A stretch of 33,812 bases of DNA from Alphaproteobacteria bacterium (GTDB lineage Bacteria > Pseudomonadota > Alphaproteobacteria > ATCC43930 > CGMCC-115725), in NCBI GenBank assembly GCA_019240125.1, contig JAFAYW010000130.1, positions 1 to 33,812 of the forward strand, given 5' to 3'. The notes under the pieces are model-generated. The model made no database searches. It saw only the letters and a program-made list of their open reading frames with translations, and was not told the origin of the DNA. This document shows positions 1-6,264 of the stretch, piece after piece (positions within the stretch are counted from its first letter, which is position 1; each line of letters opens with the position of its first letter). The translations under genes were made by a program, and so were the position numbers.

Positions 1-152
1 CAATCGCGCCCGGTGCTGGGATAGGTCGCCGGGTTCATCCAGCCGCCCTGTTCGAGGCAGAGGATGTGCATCTTGGTCTCGGCCAGGCTCCACGCCACCG
101 CCGCGCCCGACGCGCCGGCACCGATGATCAGCACATCAACCGGATCACTCAT
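1..152 (-). CDS. GMC-family FAD-dependent oxidoreductase, N-terminal fragment
   Basis: The gene runs off the left edge, so only the first 50 or so residues are present. They begin MSDPVDVLIIGAGASGAAVA, a classic Rossmann FAD-binding start with the GxGxxG dinucleotide loop at residues 11-16, followed by the acidic end of beta-2 (CLEQGG). The continuation WMNPATYPS resembles the start of GMC (glucose-methanol-choline) oxidoreductases, which oxidise alcohols or sugars. The ATG at 152-150 is preceded by GGGAGGA about nine bases upstream, which supports the start. It is transcribed away from the hydroxyacid dehydrogenase at 373. The flavoprotein fold is clear. The GMC subfamily is an inference from the short N-terminus, and the substrate cannot be read. 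Confidence 0.75.
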   Translation of the reverse strand, partial: MSDPVDVLIIGAGASGAAVAWSLAETKMHILCLEQGGWMNPATYPSTGRD

Positions 153-224
153 GCACAAGGTCCTCCCCGGCCCGCAGCATGCGTCCAACGCCCCGCGGTT
201 TCAACGCATCCCCGCCACCCCTAA

Positions 225-300
225 CCGTCATGGCCGGGCTTGACCCGGCCATCTGCGGAGGTGCCCCCGTGGATCCCCGGGTCAAGCCCGGGGATGACGG
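225..300. repeat. REP/BIME-like double palindrome
   Basis: Two perfect stem-loops sit back to back in the divergent intergenic space. One centres on CCGGGCTTGACCCGG (within 230-252), the other on CCCCGGGTCAAGCCCGGGG (within 273-295). The outer ends, CCGTCAT at 225-231 and ATGACGG at 294-300, are also complementary, so the whole unit can fold as one cruciform. This pattern is a common dispersed intergenic repeat of Alphaproteobacteria. It may be transcribed as the leader of either neighbour. No function is implied. Confidence 0.8.
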
Positions 301-372
301 CGGAGGAGGTGCGGTAAGGGATGACCGCACCTGCACCGCTCGGCTACGATCGCGGAAACACGGGAGAAATTG

Positions 373-1305
373 ATGGCGCTGCTGATCGTCAATCTGGACA
401 AGCAGATCGGGAATGCCGGCATGTGGCGCGACGCCTTCGCGACGCAATTGCCCGATCTGGAAATCCGCATCTGGCCGGAGGCCGGCAACCCGGCCGATAT
501 CGAATACGTCGCCTTTATCCGCCCCGATTTTGGCGAGTTGCCGGATTTTCCGAATTTGAAGGCGATGTTCAGCCGCTCGGCCGGGGTGGATGGCTTTATC
601 AACCATCCGCGCTGCCCGAAGGTGCCGCTCGGCAAGGTCGAGCCGGCGGGCGGCGACCCGATGATGACGGAGTACGTCATCATGCATGTGCTGCGGTTTC
701 ACCGCGACGTGCCGGGTTACGCCGAGGCGCAGAAGAATCATGAATGGCGCCGCACCCGGATCATCCGGCCGGAGGAGCGGCGCATCGGCTTTCTCGGGTT
801 TGGCCTGATGGCGAAAGCGCCGGCCTTGGTGCTGAAACAGCTTGGCTTTCCGGTCTCGACCTGGGTGCGCAACCCGCGTCAGGAAGAGGTGACGGTGTTC
901 CACGGGGCCGACCAGCTCGAACCGTTTCTGGCGCAGACCGATATCGCCGTCTGCCTGTTGCCCTTGACCCGCGAGACCGAAGGCATTTTCTGCGCCCGCA
1001 CCTTTGCGATGATGCCGCGCGGCTCGATGTTGGTGAATGTCGGGCGCGGCAAGCACGTCGTCTTCGACGATTTGATCGCGGCCCTCGATTCGGGTCAGCT
1101 CTCCTACGCCGCGCTCGATGCACTGCACCCCGAGCCCTTGCCGCCGGAAAGCCCGCTCTGGGATCATCCCAAGATCACGGTGATGCCGCATGTCGCGCGC
1201 CGCCCGACCGTGGCGCAGCTGGTCACCGAAATCGCAGCCAACCTCCGCAATATCGAGGCGGGCAGCGGCCTATTGCAGGAAATCGATCGCGCGACGGGAT
1301 ACTGA
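373..1305 (+). CDS. D-isomer-specific 2-hydroxyacid dehydrogenase (GhrA-like glyoxylate/hydroxypyruvate reductase)
   Basis: A 310-residue cytoplasmic protein with the length and architecture of the GhrA branch of NAD(P)-dependent 2-hydroxyacid dehydrogenases, which reduce glyoxylate or hydroxypyruvate. The nucleotide-binding loop is GFLGFG at 139-144. The catalytic triad is visible as Arg225 in VNVGRG, Glu254 in HPEPLP and His273 in MPHVA. The substrate-domain motif SAGVDG is at 69-74. The start is the ATG at 373 behind GGGAGAA; a TTG codon directly before it is in frame but less likely. It stands alone, divergent from the GMC gene and convergent with the CoA-transferase at 1427. The exact substrate is not readable from sequence. 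Confidence 0.88.
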   Translation: MALLIVNLDKQIGNAGMWRDAFATQLPDLEIRIWPEAGNPADIEYVAFIRPDFGELPDFPNLKAMFSRSAGVDGFINHPRCPKVPLGKVEPAGGDPMMTEYVIMHVLRFHRDVPGYAEAQKNHEWRRTRIIRPEERRIGFLGFGLMAKAPALVLKQLGFPVSTWVRNPRQEEVTVFHGADQLEPFLAQTDIAVCLLPLTRETEGIFCARTFAMMPRGSMLVNVGRGKHVVFDDLIAALDSGQLSYAALDALHPEPLPPESPLWDHPKITVMPHVARRPTVAQLVTEIAANLRNIEAGSGLLQEIDRATGY

Positions 1306-1345
1306 CACCCTCTCCCACTATAATTCCGGGGCACGTCATAGGCGT

Positions 1346-1386
1346 GAACCCGGAATCCATAGCGGCGCCTCGTGGATTCCGGGTTC
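1346..1386. repeat. 14-bp inverted repeat hairpin between convergent genes
   Basis: Perfect arms GAACCCGGAATCCA (1346-1359) and TGGATTCCGGGTTC (1373-1386) are separated by 13 bases. This arm sequence recurs as a dispersed intergenic element in many alphaproteobacterial genomes. Its position between the convergent stops at 1305 and 1427 would let it act as a bidirectional transcription barrier, although no T-tract follows it. Confidence 0.75.
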
Positions 1387-1426
1387 GCCCCTTCGGGCCG
1401 CGCCGGATTGACAATGAGGGATGGGG

Positions 1427-2578
1427 TTAGGCGATCACCTTGGCGTCTCGCAATTCGCGCAAGGTGGCGGCGTTGTAGCCGAGCAGGCCGGAGAGCACCT
1501 CGTCGGTGTGCTGGCCGGGTGTCGGCACCGGCGCGACGCGGCCCGGAGTCTTCGACATCTTGATCGTGGCGCCCGGCAGGTACATTTCGCCGGCCAGCGC
1601 GTCGGGCATCTTAACCATCATCTCGCGTTCCCAGACATGCGGGTCCTTTGCCGCCTGGGCGATGGTGTTGACCGGCGCTACGGGAATCTCCGCCTTCATC
1701 AAGGTCGCGACGATGTGCTCGACCGTATTCTCCGCGCACCATTTCGACACCGCGACCTTGCGCGGATCATCATTCCCCTCGCGGCTGGTCCAGCCGCCGA
1801 CGCTCGCGCTCTGGTCCCCCGTCGCGATACGCATCAGCCGAGTCGCCATGTCTTTCGAGGACGCCGATATAACAACGTAGCCGTCTTTCGCCTTGTAGGG
1901 CGGCCGGCCGCCTTCACCACCCTCCTGGCCGGTCGCGAGGTAATAGGACATCGGGATTTCGACCATCGTGATACCGGAATCCATCAGGCAGCAATCGACC
2001 ATCTGGCCCTCGCCGGTCTGGTCCCGGTGGCGCAGCGCCGCCAATGTGCCGATCGTCGCGTGCAGTGAGGTATAGCGATCGACCAGCGAGGTGGCGGCGC
2101 CCAGCGGTTGCCCGACCGGCGCGCCGGTCAATGACATCAGGCCACTCATCGCCTGCCCGAGCGGGTCGAAGGCCGGCCGTTCGCGATAGGGGCCATACTG
2201 GCCAAAACCCGACACCGAGCAGAGGATGATATCCTTCTTCAGCTTGACGAGATCGTCATAGCCAAAGCCCATCTTCTCCATCACGCCGGGCCGGAAGTTC
2301 TGCAGCACGATGTCGGCGGTCGGTACCAGGGTGGCGAAGATCTCCTTGCCCTTCTGAGTGCGCATGTCGAGGCACATGCTTTTCTTGCCGCGGTTATAGA
2401 CCGAGAAGTAGACGCTCTGGCCCTTGACGATCGGGTGCGACTGGCGGGTTTCCTCGCCGCCGATCTTCTCGATCTTGATCACCTCCGCGCCAAGATCGCT
2501 GAGGATCATGCCGCCGCGCGGCCCTGCCTGGTACCGCGCCAGTTCCAGCACCCGGATACCGTCAAGTGCTCCGCCCAT
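1427..2578 (-). CDS. CaiB/BaiF (family III) CoA-transferase
   Basis: A 383-residue family III CoA-transferase, which moves CoA between carboxylic acids through an aspartyl-CoA thioester intermediate. Visible hallmarks are the N-terminal GIRVLELARYQAGP with DLGAEVIKIE (29-37), the FRPGVMEKMG segment near 95-104, SVSGFGQYGP at 121-130, and the expected nucleophile Asp167 in SLVDRYTS. The C-terminal GQHTDEVL signature is also present. Length matches the family. It is divergent from the crotonase at 2720, across about 140 bases, so the two may act on the same acyl-CoA. The start is the ATG at 2578. The donor and acceptor acids cannot be inferred. A second, distantly related member lies at 24433-25641. 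Confidence 0.9.
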   Translation of the reverse strand: MGGALDGIRVLELARYQAGPRGGMILSDLGAEVIKIEKIGGEETRQSHPIVKGQSVYFSVYNRGKKSMCLDMRTQKGKEIFATLVPTADIVLQNFRPGVMEKMGFGYDDLVKLKKDIILCSVSGFGQYGPYRERPAFDPLGQAMSGLMSLTGAPVGQPLGAATSLVDRYTSLHATIGTLAALRHRDQTGEGQMVDCCLMDSGITMVEIPMSYYLATGQEGGEGGRPPYKAKDGYVVISASSKDMATRLMRIATGDQSASVGGWTSREGNDDPRKVAVSKWCAENTVEHIVATLMKAEIPVAPVNTIAQAAKDPHVWEREMMVKMPDALAGEMYLPGATIKMSKTPGRVAPVPTPGQHTDEVLSGLLGYNAATLRELRDAKVIA

Positions 2579-2601
2579 CGCCGTCCTCCCATTCGGTTCA
2601 T

Positions 2602-2676
2602 CCGGATTGCTTCGCTGGCGCTCTCAATGACATCTTCGGTGGTCGTTGCGAGGATCGCAGGGACGAAGCAATCTGG
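2602..2676. repeat. Alphaproteobacterial 'GAAGCAATC' dispersed repeat
   Basis: Arms CCGGATTGCTTCG (2602-2614) and CGAAGCAATCTGG (2664-2676) pair with one mismatch around an interior that includes GTTGCGAGGATCGCAGGGA. This is the well-known intergenic palindrome type seen across Bradyrhizobium-like genomes. It fills the divergent gap between the CoA-transferase and the crotonase, so any promoter for these genes must lie in or beside it. Confidence 0.7.
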
Positions 2677-2719
2677 TGCCATAATGCGCCGAGCAACACG
2701 GGGAGGGAAGGAAAGCGCG

Positions 2720-3484
2720 ATGGACTACGAATACATCCTAAGCGAGACCCAAGATGGCGTCGGCCTGATCACGCTGAACCGCCCAGAAAAGCTCAACGCG
2801 CTAAGCTATGGCTTGATGAAGGAACTCGATCACGCTTTGACCGGGTACGAGGCCGACGATGACATCAAGGCGGTGGTGATAACCGGCGCCGGCGACCGGG
2901 CATTTTCCGCCGGTGCTGACATCCACGAGATGGCCGGATTGAGTTCGGAGGAGCTGGCCGAGCGAACCGAGCATCGCGGCGAGATCAGCTGGCATATCGC
3001 CAGCTATGCCAAGCCGTTGATTGGCGCCATCAACGGTCTCGCCTATGGCGGCGCGGCATTGCTGTCATCGAGCCTCGACCTGCGGGTGGGCTGCGAGAAG
3101 ACGCAGTTCCGCTTCCTGGCGGCGAGCTATGGCCGGGTCAATTCGAGCTGGTCGTTACCCCTGCTGGTCGGCTGGCCGAAGGCCAAGGAATTACTGTTCA
3201 CCGGGCGCGTCGTGCCGGCCGCCGAAGCCGAGCGCATCGGCCTGCTCAACGAGATCGTGCCTGTCGGCAAGGTGGTCGAGGCGGCGGTCGAGATGGGTCG
3301 GATGATCGCCAAAAATGATCCGCGCATGGTGCAGGGGCTGAAGCGCCTGTTGCACGAGGGCGCCGGCATGTCGCTCGCCGAACGCTATGATTTTGAGGAA
3401 GACGCCCGCGGCTCCTGGCTGCAGGCTGGCCACCCGCGCGAGGGCTTCAAGGATTTCCTGGCACGCAAGCCCGTGCGGGCCTGA
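2720..3484 (+). CDS. Crotonase-superfamily (enoyl-CoA hydratase/isomerase-like) protein without hydratase glutamates
   Basis: A 254-residue crotonase fold protein. The oxyanion-hole segment AFSAGADIHEM (61-71) and the second one, NGLAYGGAALL (105-115), are intact, as is the C-terminal EAERIGLLNEIVP block. Aligned by eye to mitochondrial enoyl-CoA hydratase, the two catalytic glutamates (Glu144 and Glu164 of the rat enzyme) fall at Leu114 and Ala134 here, so simple hydration is unlikely. An isomerase, hydrolase or other crotonase chemistry fits better. The reading frame extends upstream to 2435, but the ATG at 2720 is chosen because GGGAGGGAAGG lies just upstream and the protein then starts like the family (MDYEYILSET). 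It is divergent from a CoA-transferase. Confidence 0.85.
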   Translation: MDYEYILSETQDGVGLITLNRPEKLNALSYGLMKELDHALTGYEADDDIKAVVITGAGDRAFSAGADIHEMAGLSSEELAERTEHRGEISWHIASYAKPLIGAINGLAYGGAALLSSSLDLRVGCEKTQFRFLAASYGRVNSSWSLPLLVGWPKAKELLFTGRVVPAAEAERIGLLNEIVPVGKVVEAAVEMGRMIAKNDPRMVQGLKRLLHEGAGMSLAERYDFEEDARGSWLQAGHPREGFKDFLARKPVRA

Positions 3485-3504
3485 GCCGCTGAAAATCCCG
3501 CTGG

Positions 3505-3981
3505 TCAGTCCCGCTCGATAAAGTCGCGCACCGCGGCAAGCAGCTTGGGCGAGGCCGTCCGCGGCATCTCGTCCGGCTGCTGCCAGTCGCGCCGGCTGAG
3601 CGCTGTCGCGAGGCCATCCTCATCATCAACGACGGTGATCCCAGGCAGCTCGCGCAGCCATTTGACGGTCGCCAGCTGGTGATCGTTGCGGATTTCGTTG
3701 AGCGCTGCCTGCCGCGGCATCACGATCATCGGCTTGCGCGCCATTAACGACATCAGGAGGCTGCCGATCCCGGCATGCGAGACGATGACATTGGCCGCCG
3801 AGACGTGTTCACGGAACTGTGTGGCGGTAAGGAAATTGGCCCATTCCATATGGTTGGGGCGGTATGGCGACTCGCCGATCTGCGCGAAGGTGCGTGTTGT
3901 CGCGTGGCTTTCCAGCCAGGCATCGACCGTCGCGACCAGCCGATCGAACGGCAATTGGGTTCCGACTGTCAGAAAAATCAT
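3505..3981 (-). CDS. PssE/Alg13-like glycosyltransferase subunit (GT28 C-terminal domain)
   Basis: A 158-residue protein starting MIFLTVGTQLPFDRL, the signature of Alg13/PssE, the sugar-nucleotide-binding half of a split GT1/28-type glycosyltransferase. The nucleotide-binding motif SHAGIGS is at 68-74 and the PRQ..NEIRNDHQ donor-binding segment at 89-102. The gene overlaps its partner by four bases (ATGA, 3978-3981), so translation is coupled. In bacteria such pairs add a sugar, often a uronic acid or GlcNAc, to a lipid-linked exopolysaccharide precursor at the inner face of the membrane. The frame is open further upstream inside the partner, but the family start is unambiguous. Sugar specificity is unknown. 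Confidence 0.88.
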   Translation of the reverse strand: MIFLTVGTQLPFDRLVATVDAWLESHATTRTFAQIGESPYRPNHMEWANFLTATQFREHVSAANVIVSHAGIGSLLMSLMARKPMIVMPRQAALNEIRNDHQLATVKWLRELPGITVVDDEDGLATALSRRDWQQPDEMPRTASPKLLAAVRDFIERD

Positions 3982-4433
3982 AGGACGCTGCCGCAATAAT
4001 GTGGTCCTTCGGGTCGCGCCAAATGCGGCCATTGTGTCAGCGTCAGGTCGGCATAAGGCAGCACCAGCCGGGTGGACAACGAGTATTCCTCGGCATTGGC
4101 GATGCTCTCCAGCCACAGGGTGCGGACGCCAAGCAGGCGGCCGAGGCGGATCACAAAGTACCCCGGGGCGGCCCCGGTGGAGATGATGACATCGGGCCGC
4201 TCCCACAGCACCAGCGTGGCGCAGCACAGCATCAGCCATGCCAGCCGTAATTTGCTGTTGCGATTGGCGTCGGGCAGGGCGCGGACGATTTCATCGGCCA
4301 GTTCGAGTCGGCTGTCGGCCTGCGTTGTCGCAAACACCACACGGTGCCCCTCGAAAGCCGGCCGCAGCCGCAGGAGCTGCAGCCAGTGGCCCCCGGACGA
4401 GGCGACTGCGAGGATTTTCTTGGGCCGGCTCAT
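3978..4433 (-). CDS. PssD/Alg14-like membrane-anchoring glycosyltransferase subunit
   Basis: A 151-residue partner of the downstream PssE-like protein. It starts MSRPKKILAVASSGGHWLQL, with the SSGGH loop of Alg14/PssD at residues 12-16, and contains the RPDVIISTGAAPGY block near 78-91 that follows a hydrophobic segment (LAWLMLCCATLVLW). Alg14-type subunits anchor the catalytic partner to the membrane and bind the lipid acceptor. The fold is split across two genes as in rhizobial exopolysaccharide synthesis. It diverges from the secreted protein at 4544. The pairing with the polyprenyl-arabinose operon about 700 bases away suggests, but does not prove, a shared envelope glycan. Confidence 0.87.
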   Translation of the reverse strand: MSRPKKILAVASSGGHWLQLLRLRPAFEGHRVVFATTQADSRLELADEIVRALPDANRNSKLRLAWLMLCCATLVLWERPDVIISTGAAPGYFVIRLGRLLGVRTLWLESIANAEEYSLSTRLVLPYADLTLTQWPHLARPEGPHYCGSVL

Positions 4434-4543
4434 GAGGGTCGTAACTGGCTGTCGCGGGACGAGCGGGTAACGCGCATATTATCCTCTGCGGATCAAGCGA
4501 CTGGTCGAACCCGGCCGTTCGCCATACCCGGAGCCTCCTACAA

Positions 4544-5140
4544 ATGCGTTTCGGATGTCTTACTTTGTATGCGGTTCTCGGTCTTTTTTATGGCATGGCG
4601 GCGGCGCGGGCCGACGGCACGGTGTATCGCGTCGCGGGCTGCGGCGGTTATCTCTTCGTCTCCTCGCAATTCGGCTACTCCGTGCTGCGAGCCGACAGCG
4701 CGGGCGGCGTCAAGGAAGGCGACACCCTGACCGGGAATGTCGAGGAGATCGGCCAGGTTTCGCTGTTCGACCCAACCGCCGGCCGATCCGTTTTCGCGCA
4801 AATCTCCGATCGACGCCTGACCTTGCCGGAGGTTGCGCAGCGCATCGCCATACGCTGCCGCTCGCCGCAGGCCGCGGATCTGACATCGGGGTATGTGTCG
4901 CAAGCCTCGAACTGCGGCAACAAAATTTTCGTCAGTACGCCGCAGGGCTATGCGGTTCTTGATCGAATCGCCGGCGGTACGGTCGCCGACGGCGATACCC
5001 TGAGCGGCAATTTCAACAAGCCCGGCCGGGCCACCGTGCAGGACCAGCAATCGAACGCACCGCTCGTCGTCTTTGTCGAGGATCTGTGGCTGCCGAAATC
5101 CGCCGCCGAACGCAAAATGACCGCTAGCTGCCACAAGTAG
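4544..5140 (+). CDS. Secreted protein made of two tandem ~70-residue Cys-bounded repeats, function unknown
   Basis: A 198-residue protein with a signal peptide (hydrophobic to about residue 20, likely cleavage near AARA/DG). I do not recognise a named family. The mature part is two copies of one unit offset by exactly 91 residues. Cys33 matches Cys124 and Cys105 matches Cys196, and inside each unit the order is CG..F/LFVS, then GYSVL or GYAVL, then EGDTLTGN or DGDTLSGN, then a valine-rich strand. Each unit is therefore bounded by two cysteines 72 residues apart, which suggests one disulfide per domain in the periplasm. The fifth cysteine, Cys5, is in the signal peptide. It sits alone on the plus strand between two envelope-glycan operons on the minus strand. 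Confidence 0.75.
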   Translation: MRFGCLTLYAVLGLFYGMAAARADGTVYRVAGCGGYLFVSSQFGYSVLRADSAGGVKEGDTLTGNVEEIGQVSLFDPTAGRSVFAQISDRRLTLPEVAQRIAIRCRSPQAADLTSGYVSQASNCGNKIFVSTPQGYAVLDRIAGGTVADGDTLSGNFNKPGRATVQDQQSNAPLVVFVEDLWLPKSAAERKMTASCHK

Positions 5141-5148
5141 GGCATGGA

Positions 5149-5493
5149 TCAGGCCGCCATGCGCCCCAGCAATCCGATTCCCGACAGGATCAGCGCGATC
5201 CCCAGCAGATCGGTGAGCCCGAGCTTTTCGCCGAACATACCGACCGCGAAAATCGCGATGATCAGGACGCAGGCGCCGACCTGGATCGGATAGGCCAGCA
5301 CGATCGGGATATGCCGCAGCGCCTGCCCATATAGCAGAACGCCCATACCGAACGCGGCAAGCCCCAGCGCGAACCAGGGCGAGAGATATCCACGCAAGCC
5401 GAAGGCTGCGTCGCCGGCTGCAAACCGGCGGATCAGCAGATTGCCAGCGGCATTGCACACGATCGACGCCGCCAGGATGAGCCAGGATTGCAC
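5149..5493 (-). CDS. SMR/EamA-type small membrane transporter, candidate polyprenyl-phospho-arabinose flippase
   Basis: A 114-residue, four-helix hydrophobic protein with the small-multidrug-resistance fold: helix 1 LILAASIVCNAAGN, helix 2 with GMGVLLYGQAL, the characteristic AYPIQVG turn before helix 3, and a C-terminal helix ending GIGLLGRMAA. The membrane-embedded glutamate of drug exporters (Glu14 of EmrE) is Asn14 here, so proton-coupled drug export is unlikely. ArnE/ArnF, which flip undecaprenyl-phosphate aminoarabinose, share this fold. It is the last gene of an operon that appears to make polyprenyl-phospho-arabinose and starts 12 bases after the preceding stop, so a flippase for that lipid is the natural inference. 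Confident on fold, moderate on role. Confidence 0.78.
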   Translation of the reverse strand: MQSWLILAASIVCNAAGNLLIRRFAAGDAAFGLRGYLSPWFALGLAAFGMGVLLYGQALRHIPIVLAYPIQVGACVLIIAIFAVGMFGEKLGLTDLLGIALILSGIGLLGRMAA

Positions 5494-5505
5494 GCGCTTT
5501 TCTCG

Positions 5506-6264
5506 CTAAAGTGACGTGCGGTGGAAGATCGGGCGTGGCAAGGCGCGCACGATCGCCATGATGATGCGCCAGAATCCCGGTGTGTAGAGCACCGCCCGCC
5601 GCCGCGCGACTGCGCGCACGATGTCGGCGGCCACGTGGTCGGGCGTGGCCCAGAGCGGCCCGGTTTGCGCCAGATGCGCCGTCATTCGGGTGCGCACAAA
5701 GCCCGGCCTTATATCGAGCACCTGAACCCCTGCCGCATGGAGACGGTGGCGCAGCCCTTGGAGAAAGCGCTGCAGGCCGCCTTTGGCTGCGCCGTAAAGA
5801 TAGTTGCTCTTGCGTCCGCGGTCGCCAGCGACCGACGTGATGACGGCAATCGTGCCGCTTCCCGCCGCCTCGAAGCGTGCGGCGAGATGTTGCGCCACGA
5901 AGGCTGGGCTCGTGAAGTTGAGGCAGATGGCCGATGCCAGCAGGGTCGCATCCGCGTCGACCTGCTGCTGGTCGGGAAGCGAACCGTAGGCGATGAGAGC
6001 AACATCGAGTCCGGAAAATACCCCCCAGGCCCGCGCGACAATGTCCTGCAATGTCTCCACTTGAGTGAAATCGGCCTCAAGGCTCTGCACTGCCGCCGCG
6101 CCCCGGACGCGAAGGTCACCCGTCAGGGCCTCAGTGGCCTCCCGGTCGCGGCCGATCAATACGATGCGGGCACGTTGATCGGCCAGGCGCCGTGCCGTGG
6201 CGATGGCGATGCCCGACGTTGCGCCGAAAATCGCGACGCGCTGACCAGCGGCGGCGCCCGTCAC
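5506..6264 (-). CDS. dprE2: DprE2-like short-chain dehydrogenase (polyprenyl-phospho-2-ketoribose reductase)
   Basis: A 252-residue short-chain dehydrogenase. The cofactor loop FGATSGIA is at 13-20, and the catalytic residues are Ser144 (ITSVAG) and Tyr157/Lys161 (YGAAK). The LDIRPGFVRTRM segment and the long hydrophobic C-terminus (TPGFWRIIMAIVRALPRPIF) are typical of the DprE2/Rv3791-like branch, which reduces the 2-keto intermediate on the polyprenyl carrier and leaves arabinose. It starts with GTG at 6264, overlapping the stop of the DprE1-like gene by four bases (GTGA), so the two are translationally coupled, as expected for partner enzymes. Without the neighbour it would be annotated only as an SDR; the pair makes the assignment good. 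Confidence 0.85.
   Translation of the reverse strand: MTGAAAGQRVAIFGATSGIAIATARRLADQRARIVLIGRDREATEALTGDLRVRGAAAVQSLEADFTQVETLQDIVARAWGVFSGLDVALIAYGSLPDQQQVDADATLLASAICLNFTSPAFVAQHLAARFEAAGSGTIAVITSVAGDRGRKSNYLYGAAKGGLQRFLQGLRHRLHAAGVQVLDIRPGFVRTRMTAHLAQTGPLWATPDHVAADIVRAVARRRAVLYTPGFWRIIMAIVRALPRPIFHRTSL

Noticed and set aside
145..1191. Long minus-strand open frame of 348 codons
   Set aside because: It is antisense to the hydroxyacid dehydrogenase, rich in His/Arg/Gln, shows no family motif, and arises from high-GC codon use.
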